Below are positions 58,856-64,000 of a DNA stretch of 64,000 bases, one piece after another. The stretch spans positions 82,332-146,331 of the forward strand of contig JACOUO010000007.1 of the NCBI GenBank assembly GCA_016177845.1, written 5' to 3'. Source of the stretch: Deltaproteobacteria bacterium (lineage in GTDB: Bacteria > Desulfobacterota > GWC2-55-46). The first letter of the stretch is position 1, and each line of letters opens with the position of its first letter. A program made the position numbers and the translations under genes. The notes under the pieces were generated by a model. The model did no database searches and was not told the DNA's origin. It saw only the letters and a program-made list of their open reading frames with translations.

Positions 58856-58885
58856 TGGCATTTCATATGCCAATTAAAGTATAAT
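58856..58885 (+). promoter_or_regulatory. Promoter with overlapping inverted repeat before yjbQ-like gene
   Basis: A perfect -10 TATAAT (58880-58885) lies seven bases after the inverted repeat TGGCAT-ttcat-ATGCCA (58856-58872). The left arm occupies the -35 position, so the repeat could be an operator. The start codon is 57 bases downstream. Confidence 0.4.
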
Positions 58886-58941
58886 AGTGGCGATTTAAGG
58901 TAAGTGCGATTTTTTAACTCGAACAGATATCAGGAGGGTGA

Positions 58942-59370
58942 ATGAAAGTCTTTACCAGTGCTATCCGAATAAAATCAAAAGCGAAGGCCGAGGAATTGAA
59001 TATCACCAGCCAGGTGGAAGCGGTCATCCTTGAGAGTAATATTTACGAAGGGATGGCATTGGTCTTTACAGGCCATACAACCGGCAGCATTCACCTGAAT
59101 AACGCGGACCGCGACCTTGAGGAGGATTTTCATAATTTCCTGAAGGAAATGGTCCCAAATAAGACGACTTACAAACACAATAAGGGCGAATACGGCACAA
59201 ACGCCGATGCGCACCTCAAATCAGTGCTGGTAGGCAACAGCGTGACAGTGCCTGTTACAAAAGGCAGGCTGGCGCTCGGACAGTGGCAGGCGATCTATTT
59301 TTCTGAGTTTGACGGGCCAAGGGCAAGGCTTGTCTCAATAAAAGTATTCGGCGAATCAAACGAGAAATGA
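58942..59370 (+). CDS. YjbQ/UPF0047 family protein
   Basis: This 142-residue single-domain protein of the conserved YjbQ family has VFTGHTTGSIHLNNAD, YGTNADAHLKSVLVGNSVTVPVTKGRLALGQWQAIYFSEFDGPRARLV. The His/Asp cluster could bind metal. A thiamine-phosphate-synthase-like activity has been proposed for the family but is not settled. A strong AGGAGGGTGA precedes the ATG. rsmD follows after 5 bases. Confidence 0.93.
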   Translation: MKVFTSAIRIKSKAKAEELNITSQVEAVILESNIYEGMALVFTGHTTGSIHLNNADRDLEEDFHNFLKEMVPNKTTYKHNKGEYGTNADAHLKSVLVGNSVTVPVTKGRLALGQWQAIYFSEFDGPRARLVSIKVFGESNEK

Positions 59371-59375
59371 TTTAA

Positions 59376-59939
59376 ATGAGGGTAATTGGGGGGAAGTTCA
59401 AGGGGAGGAATCTCGCAAGCTTTAAGGGGATGTCCATAAGGCCTACCTCGGATAAGGTGAGAGAGGCGATATTTAATATCCTCCCAAGGGAATTCCCTTT
59501 TAAAAGGGTGCTCGACATCTTTGCCGGAACAGGCGCGATGGGCATAGAGGCGCTCAGCAGGGGCGCGGAAGATGTAATATTTGTAGATTCAAGCCCCTCT
59601 TCGATATCAGTAATTAAAAAGAACCTTGAGGCCTGCGGAGTCGGCACTCAAAAGGTATTTAAGAAGGACGCCGTAAGCGCGGTCCGGTTTTTCTCTCAGA
59701 AGCAGGAGAGGTTTGACCTTGTATTCATCGACCCTCCTTATGACTCTTCCCTTGTTGAAGAGACCATGAACGCAATCGACAACAGCGGTATTTTAAGCCC
59801 GGAAGGCGTTCTGGTGGCTGAGACCTCAAAGAGGATTGCCGTAAAACTGGAATACTCGAACCTTGAACTGACGGATGAGCGGAAGTACGGGGACACGGTA
59901 GTATACTTCTTTTCCTTAAAAGAGAAACAGGATGCCTAA
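59376..59939 (+). CDS. rsmD: 16S rRNA (guanine966-N2)-methyltransferase RsmD
   Basis: RsmD methylates G966 of 16S rRNA. The 187-residue protein has MRVIGGKFKGRNL, RPTSDKVREAIFNIL, SAM motif VLDIFAGTGAMGIEALSRGA and catalytic motif FIDPPYD. Its stop overlaps coaD by eight bases, the usual rsmD-coaD arrangement. A shorter family member could be confused with other DPPY methyltransferases, but the pairing with coaD settles it. Confidence 0.95.
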   Translation: MRVIGGKFKGRNLASFKGMSIRPTSDKVREAIFNILPREFPFKRVLDIFAGTGAMGIEALSRGAEDVIFVDSSPSSISVIKKNLEACGVGTQKVFKKDAVSAVRFFSQKQERFDLVFIDPPYDSSLVEETMNAIDNSGILSPEGVLVAETSKRIAVKLEYSNLELTDERKYGDTVVYFFSLKEKQDA

Positions 59940-60450
59940 GCGTATAGGAGTTTATCCGGGAACTTTCGACCCTATCACAAGGGGGCATTTGGATATTATT
60001 GAGAGGGGATTGGGGCTTTTTGACCTCCTCATTGTAGCCGTAGCGGAAAACCTGACCAAGACGCCGCTTTTCGATGTAAACGAAAGAGTAGAGCTTATCG
60101 GGCAGGAGATAAAGAAGTATAAGAATGTAAGGGTAGAGAGCTTCAACTCTCTTTTGATTGATTACCTGAGAAAGAAGAAGGCCAAGACAGTGCTCAGGGG
60201 CCTGAGGGTTATCTCGGACTTTGAATACGAGTTTCAGATGGCTCTCATAAACAGGAAGCTCGACCCGGGCATAGAGACGGTCTTTATGATGACCTCGGAG
60301 AATTACGCACCTGTAAGCTCCCGTTTTATAAAGGAAATAGCAAGGCTTAAGGGCGATGTCAGCGCTTTTGTAACACCGAATGTGGCAAAGAGACTCAAAG
60401 AAAAATACGAACTAATAGATAAGGGCCTGATTAAAAACCATGGACTGTAA
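59932..60450 (+). CDS. coaD: Phosphopantetheine adenylyltransferase
   Basis: CoaD adenylylates 4'-phosphopantetheine in coenzyme A synthesis. The 172-residue protein has the nucleotidyltransferase motif GVYPGTFDPITRGHLDII, TVLRGLRVISDFEYEFQMALINRKL, TVFMMTSENYAPVSSRFIKEIA and the tail VTPNVAKRLKEKY. The gene overlaps rsmD upstream and the aminotransferase downstream (11 bases), so the three are co-transcribed. Confidence 0.96.
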   Translation: MPKRIGVYPGTFDPITRGHLDIIERGLGLFDLLIVAVAENLTKTPLFDVNERVELIGQEIKKYKNVRVESFNSLLIDYLRKKKAKTVLRGLRVISDFEYEFQMALINRKLDPGIETVFMMTSENYAPVSSRFIKEIARLKGDVSAFVTPNVAKRLKEKYELIDKGLIKNHGL

Positions 60451-61681
60451 AATCACCAAGACAAAAGAAGGTGCGGCACCCGCAACAATAAGATTATCCG
60501 ACAGGCTTAACGGCCTTGAGGAATCGGTAACGCTTGCCATTACCGCAAAGGCGCGCGCCCTTAAGGCTGAAGGCAAGGACATAATAGGCTTCGGAGCAGG
60601 AGAGCCTGACTTCGATACCCCTGAGAATATAAAGAATGCCGGCATAAAGGCAATAAAGGACGGCCTTACAAAATACACGGCTGTGGGTGGCATCAACGAG
60701 CTTAAGGACGCGATAATCGGCAAGTTCAAGAGGGATAATAACCTTACCTATTCAAGGGACGAGGTAATAGTATCCTGCGGCGGAAAGCACTCAATATATA
60801 ATCTTTTCCAGTCAATACTCAATAAGGGTGATGAGGTAATAATTCCTGCTCCTTTCTGGGTGTCGTACCCTGTGATGGTAAGCCTTGCGGGCGGCACGCC
60901 GAGGATTGTCCATACGACCGAGGCAGCCGGTTTCAAGATGTCGGTTGATGAGTTCAGGGCCAATATAAACAGCAACACGAAAGCGGTTATAATCAACAGC
61001 CCTTCAAACCCCACAGGCGCGGCCTATACCGCGGCAGAGCTTGAGAAGCTTGCGGAGATAGCCCTTGCCAACAATATCCTCATCATCACTGATGAGATAT
61101 ATGAGAAGCTCACATATGACGGGTTTAAGTCAAGCTCAATAGCATCGGTTTCGGATGATGTGAAGCGCATAAGTGTTGTGCTGAACGGCGTTTCAAAGAC
61201 ATATTCCATGACAGGCTGGAGAATAGGGTACGCGGCAGGGCCAAAAGAGATAATAAAGGCAATGACAAGCATCCAGAGCCAGTCAACATCAAACCCCACA
61301 TCCATCAGCCAGTGGGCCGCGGTTGAGGCTATAAGCGGGCCGCAGGACATCCTCGACCCCATGATAGTAGAGTTTGAGAAGAGGCGTAGTGTGATGGTAG
61401 ATGCCCTTAACGCAATCGAAGGCGTAAGCTGCAGAAAACCGCAGGGCGCTTTCTATGTGTTCGCCAATATTTCAAAGGTGCTTGGCAGAAGGTTCAATGA
61501 AAAGACCATAAAGGGCTCAGCCGACCTTGCGAACTATCTTATAGATGAGGCAGGGATTGCGGTCGTTCCGGGCGAGCCGTTCGGTGACGATTCATTCATC
61601 AGGCTCTCATACGCCACATCCATGAACAATATCGTAAACGGTATCAGAAGGATTGGGGAAGCGATAAAGGAATTGAAGTAA
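60440..61681 (+). CDS. aspC: Class I/II aspartate-type aminotransferase
   Basis: This 413-residue PLP enzyme transfers the amino group of aspartate to 2-oxoglutarate or related keto acids. It shows IGFGAGEPDFDTPENI, YTAVGGINELKDAI, PFWVSYPVM, INSPSNPTGA, ITDEIYEKLTYDG and the PLP-Lys block NGVSKTYSMTGWRIGYAAGP. The sequence is of the subgroup I-gamma type found in many bacteria. The start ATG 60440 overlaps coaD; the first ~17 residues are an extension relative to most homologues. A terminator closes the operon. Confidence 0.93.
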   Translation: MDCKITKTKEGAAPATIRLSDRLNGLEESVTLAITAKARALKAEGKDIIGFGAGEPDFDTPENIKNAGIKAIKDGLTKYTAVGGINELKDAIIGKFKRDNNLTYSRDEVIVSCGGKHSIYNLFQSILNKGDEVIIPAPFWVSYPVMVSLAGGTPRIVHTTEAAGFKMSVDEFRANINSNTKAVIINSPSNPTGAAYTAAELEKLAEIALANNILIITDEIYEKLTYDGFKSSSIASVSDDVKRISVVLNGVSKTYSMTGWRIGYAAGPKEIIKAMTSIQSQSTSNPTSISQWAAVEAISGPQDILDPMIVEFEKRRSVMVDALNAIEGVSCRKPQGAFYVFANISKVLGRRFNEKTIKGSADLANYLIDEAGIAVVPGEPFGDDSFIRLSYATSMNNIVNGIRRIGEAIKELK

Positions 61682-61700
61682 AAGAATCGATTTAATGAGG

Positions 61701-61738
61701 CCCGAAGGGTTGCCGTAAGCGGCCCTTCGGGTTTTTTT
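61701..61738 (+). terminator. Terminator after the aminotransferase gene
   Basis: CCCGAAGGG/CCCTTCGGG stem (61701-61709 with 61723-61731), an inner GCCG/CGGC stem and T7. Confidence 0.9.
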
Positions 61739-61744
61739 ATTGGT

Positions 61745-61765
61745 AAAAGCCCTCAGCTTCTGAGG
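61745..61765 (-). terminator. Minus-strand terminator of the AMMECR1 gene
   Basis: Stem CCTCAG/CTGAGG (61751-61756 with 61760-61765), 3-base loop, followed on the minus strand by GCTTTT. Confidence 0.6.
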
Positions 61766-61769
61766 AGGG

Positions 61770-62378
61770 TCATTTAGGTTCCAGAAATATTTCCGCTTCG
61801 AATGTAAGGATTGTCGCTCCTCTTTTCCAGTCATCAGGTTCAAGCCCGGCTTTAAGGCAGGTCTCTTCAAGGAACCTGACCCTGTCAAAGCCGTGTTCCG
61901 TAGCCACCTGGGGCAGAAGAACCCCCCTGTTCCGTCCCTTGATTATATAGATACCGTGCCGTCCGACCTCTATATCTGACGGGTCTGTTTCTTTCAGAGG
62001 AGAGAGGACAGATATCTCTAAGCTGATGCTTTTCATCTCCTCATAATCAACGGGCATGAACCTCGGGTCCTGCGTTGCGGCGGCTATTGCCATGTCGCTG
62101 ACGGTTTTATACAGCGGGATATCGGAAGTGAAACTGCCTATGCAGCCCCTTAAATGCCCCCATTTATGAAGGGACACGAATGCGCCTCTTTTGTCCAGAA
62201 GAGCGGGGGAGTTTGCCTGGATTTCAATGCCTTTGTCAAGGAGATGGGATTCGATGGAGGAGCGGGCTATATCCAGTAATGCTTTTTTTTCAGAATCTGT
62301 TAGCGGCATAATTACCGGCTTGTTTTGCAATTGCTGCTTAATGTCATTTATCGATTTGCTTTTTAGGCATAATATCAT
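61770..62378 (-). CDS. AMMECR1-domain protein (AmmeMemoRadiSam-type A component)
   Basis: This protein of 202 residues from the first ATG (or about 179 from the ATG at 62309) is an AMMECR1 domain: [41 protein letters not shown] with the near-invariant [47 protein letters not shown] and [15 protein letters not shown]. The family is widespread; in many bacteria it accompanies Memo and a radical SAM protein (AmmeMemoRadiSam), neither of which is in this window. Biochemical function unknown. The shorter start is the more typical N-terminus. Confidence 0.9.
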   Translation of the reverse strand: MILCLKSKSINDIKQQLQNKPVIMPLTDSEKKALLDIARSSIESHLLDKGIEIQANSPALLDKRGAFVSLHKWGHLRGCIGSFTSDIPLYKTVSDMAIAAATQDPRFMPVDYEEMKSISLEISVLSPLKETDPSDIEVGRHGIYIIKGRNRGVLLPQVATEHGFDRVRFLEETCLKAGLEPDDWKRGATILTFEAEIFLEPK

Positions 62379-62422
62379 ATAATCCGCTTTTAAACCAATC
62401 CAAAAATTTAGAGCATGGGCAT

Positions 62423-63343
62423 ATGAAAAACAGGGAAGAACTCAAAAAAGAGATAAGGGCGCTCCTCAAGGAGAGGGACGCGATAATGATAGCGCATAAT
62501 TATCAGAGGGATGAGATACAGGAGATAGCGGACCTTACGGGAGATTCTCTCGCGCTGAGCCAGGCCGCCGCTGAATCCCCTTCAAAGGTGATTGTCTTTT
62601 GCGGAGTGCATTTCATGGCGGAGAGCGCAGCCATCCTCTCGCCTCATAAGACGGTAATACTCCCAAGGCTGGATGCGGGCTGCCCAATGGCAGAGATGAT
62701 AACCCCCGAAGACCTGATAAAAGAAAAAGCTAAAAGGCCGGGAGTGCCTGTGGTGGCTTATGTGAACACAAGCGCAGCAGTAAAGGCGTTAAGCGATATA
62801 TGCTGCACTTCAGCGAATGCGGTAAAGGTAGTTGATTCGGTTGAATCTGAAAAAGTCTACATGATACCGGATAAGAACCTTTCGCATTATGTGTCGCTCT
62901 CATCAAAAAAGAAGATGGAATGGTGGCACGGTTTCTGCCCGACGCATGAGAGGCTCAAGCCCGAAGAGGTGATAAAGGCAAAAGAGAAAAATCCTGACGC
63001 TGTATTTGTCTGCCATCCTGAGTGCAACCCTGAGGTAGTAAAGCTTGCCGACCATGTATGCTCGACTTCCGGCATGTATAAATATGCCAAGGCCTCAAGC
63101 GCAAAGACCATAATAGTCGGCACAGAGATGGGCATACTCTATAAGCTTAAAAAGGAAAACCCTGACAAGAACTTCATAATACCCTCAAATTCGCTCATCT
63201 GCCCGAACATGAAGCTCACTACCCTTGAAGATGTGGCTGAGAGCCTCAGGGAGATGAAGAATATAGTAAGGGTATCTGAGGATATAAGAGAGAAGGCAAA
63301 GCTCTCACTTGACAGGATGCTTAAGGTGCCGAGGGATTTTTAA
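62423..63343 (+). CDS. nadA: Quinolinate synthase NadA
   Basis: NadA condenses iminoaspartate with dihydroxyacetone phosphate to quinolinate for NAD synthesis, using a [4Fe-4S] cluster. The 306-residue protein has [39 protein letters not shown] and [10 protein letters not shown]. Cluster cysteines are in [21 protein letters not shown] and [11 protein letters not shown]. It is divergent from the AMMECR1 gene with 44 bases between. The ribosome-binding site before ATG 62423 is weak. Confidence 0.96.
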   Translation: MKNREELKKEIRALLKERDAIMIAHNYQRDEIQEIADLTGDSLALSQAAAESPSKVIVFCGVHFMAESAAILSPHKTVILPRLDAGCPMAEMITPEDLIKEKAKRPGVPVVAYVNTSAAVKALSDICCTSANAVKVVDSVESEKVYMIPDKNLSHYVSLSSKKKMEWWHGFCPTHERLKPEEVIKAKEKNPDAVFVCHPECNPEVVKLADHVCSTSGMYKYAKASSAKTIIVGTEMGILYKLKKENPDKNFIIPSNSLICPNMKLTTLEDVAESLREMKNIVRVSEDIREKAKLSLDRMLKVPRDF

Positions 63344-63365
63344 AGGGGAGAGTGCGCAATAAGTA

Positions 63366-63490
63366 GTTTGTCTTTGCGAGGACTGGAACAACGAAGCAAT
63401 CTGCTTTTACCCCGCCCCAACCCTCTCCCACAAGGGGAGAGGGGCAGAAAAATATTGTCATTGCGAGGAGTGAAGCGACGAGGCAATCTT
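63366..63490 (+). repeat. Mosaic repeats after nadA
   Basis: A TTTGCGAGGA...ACGAAGCAATCT unit (63370-63402), a CCCTCTCCC inverted repeat (about 63405-63447) and a second CATTGCGAGG...GGCAATCT unit (63457-63489) are strung together. No coding is evident. Confidence 0.75.
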
Positions 63491-63617
63491 TTTTTTGTTT
63501 TACGCTCCAGCAGCCTCGGCTCGCTCGCCCTTCCTCCTTTCGAGCGAATGGATGCGCAACCCCGCGCCTCCCCAATCCGCTCGCTTCGCCTCTTAGGTCG
63601 CTTGCTGTTTTAACTTT

Positions 63618-63638
63618 AGCCCTGCCGGGCTCTTTTTG
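63618..63638 (+). terminator. Possible terminator downstream of nadA
   Basis: AGCCC/GGGCT stem (63618-63622 with 63627-63631), 4-base loop, then CTTTTT. It is 275 bases after nadA, beyond the repeats. Confidence 0.45.
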
Positions 63639-63689
63639 TCTCTACAAAACCCCGAGCGCGTTAATGGTGCGGCAACCCCTAAGCACTGA

Positions 63690-63765
63690 GCTTAAAGGAT
63701 TACAGATTGAAAGCGTTATAGCTTATTTGCTTTTGCGAACAGCGGGTTCGCTCCTCGGGGCATGA
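63690..63765 (+). repeat. 77-bp direct repeat, first copy (with GCGAAC hairpin)
   Basis: Runs from GCTTAAAGGATTACAG through the GCGAAC-agcgg-GTTCGC hairpin to CGGGGCATGA. It is repeated at 63924-64000 with two differences (one inserted G, one A/G change). The hairpin half also matches 51680-51713. Confidence 0.85.
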
Positions 63766-63820
63766 GCCCCGTTCGCTAATAGATACTGATGCCCGTTCTC
63801 TTCCTCTCCCCGAATCAAGC

Positions 63821-63925
63821 CGTCATTCCCGAATGTCTCTATCGGGAATCCAGTATTAAAGATTTTGGACTGTTCCCTTTCGTGGAGTAAATACCAAAGG
63901 CGTTAAAGTTAAAACAGCAACGGGC
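63821..63925 (+). repeat. REP unit with conserved flank, matching 26318-26511 inverted
   Basis: ATTCCCGA-N9-TCGGGAAT (63825-63849) followed by AGTATTAAAGATTTTGGACT and, further on, CAAAGGCGTTAAAGTTAAAA. The first ~75 bases match the reverse complement of about 26440-26520 nearly exactly. The last part resembles the reverse complement of about 26276-26300. The 26-kb copy has extra modules inserted between. Confidence 0.75.
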
Positions 63926-64000
63926 TTAAAGGGATTACAGATTGAAAGCGTTGTAGCTTATTTGCTTTTGCGAACAGCGGGTTCGCTCCTCGGGGCATGA
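63924..64000 (+). repeat. 77-bp direct repeat, second copy, cut by the window end
   Basis: Near-identical to 63690-63765 and running off the end of the window, so its full length is unknown. The repeat period is about 235 bases. Confidence 0.85.

Noticed and set aside
63368..63613. Plus-strand 81-codon frame and overlapping minus frame at the window end
   Set aside because: Both translate repeat modules that recur in other frames elsewhere; no coding signal.
63690..64000. CRISPR array
   Set aside because: Repeat units are ~77 bp with ~158-base intervening sequence that itself contains another repeat family, and no cas genes are near.

Overview
The window is a gene-dense (about 90% coding), medium-GC bacterial chromosome segment with long co-directional operons and no phage, insertion sequence, CRISPR array, rRNA or tRNA that I could see. 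The gene set suggests a Gram-negative, respiring, probably anaerobic or microaerophilic lineage. Pointers are a dcw cell-wall/division cluster, queA-tgt-yajC-secD-secF, c-type cytochromes, a pyruvoyl arginine decarboxylase, PocR/GGDEF and HD-GYP signalling, and an O2-independent quinone-hydroxylation protein. My best guess is Nitrospirota (Thermodesulfovibrionia-like), with Desulfobacterota as the alternative. This is inference from gene content; no marker comparison was possible.

Layout. 1-6500: murC (5' end cut by the window), murB, ddl, ftsQ, ftsA, ftsZ. 6780-12609: two paralogous radical SAM proteins, the second carrying a DUF2344 domain, then RNase G. 12685-14080: a small operon of two c-type cytochromes and a DUF2065 membrane protein. 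14106-15200: a SpoIID/LytB-type lipoprotein. 15320-20480: queA, tgt, yajC, secD, secF, closed by a strong terminator. 20699-26186: a signalling operon (PocR-GAF-GGDEF, a P-loop ATPase fused to an RsbW-like kinase domain, a STAS anti-anti-sigma protein, GAF-HD-GYP), preceded by an isolated leader terminator. 26711-30841: recJ, a lytic transglycosylase, a deoxyhypusine-synthase-like enzyme and a pyruvoyl arginine decarboxylase. 30927-36434: two tandem Ddl-like ATP-grasp proteins, two acetyltransferases, a methyltransferase, pyrK and pyrD. 36496-37193: a GIY-YIG gene flanked by two ~190-bp direct repeats. 37281-39854 (minus strand): NifU-like, ferredoxin, a mini heme-copper-oxidase-like membrane protein, two small cysteine-bearing proteins and Mrp. 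40126-42890: an atypical heme-copper oxidase subunit I, heme O synthase and a cytochrome c. 43046-43162: an overlooked 38-residue CxxC/membrane peptide. 43300-50775: a 1400-residue activase/dehydratase fusion, rmuC, an EamA exporter and asd; truA follows. 52175-56916: a quinone cluster (ubiV, phasin-like, ubiB, CGGC protein, ubiE, ubiT-like). 56957-63343: small proteins, a sirtuin, yjbQ, rsmD, coaD, an aspartate aminotransferase, an AMMECR1 protein and nadA. 63344-64000: repeats only.

How it fits together. The central theme is respiration: c-type cytochromes, an unusual oxidase-like subunit with heme O synthase, an Fe-S carrier operon on the facing strand, and a quinone cluster built round the UbiV and UbiT families. 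The rest is core housekeeping plus a c-di-GMP/partner-switch module. Nearly all gene-poor stretches are filled by a few short palindromic repeat families that recur in mosaic order and both orientations. The most striking arrangement is the GIY-YIG gene between two copies of a ~190-bp repeat block.
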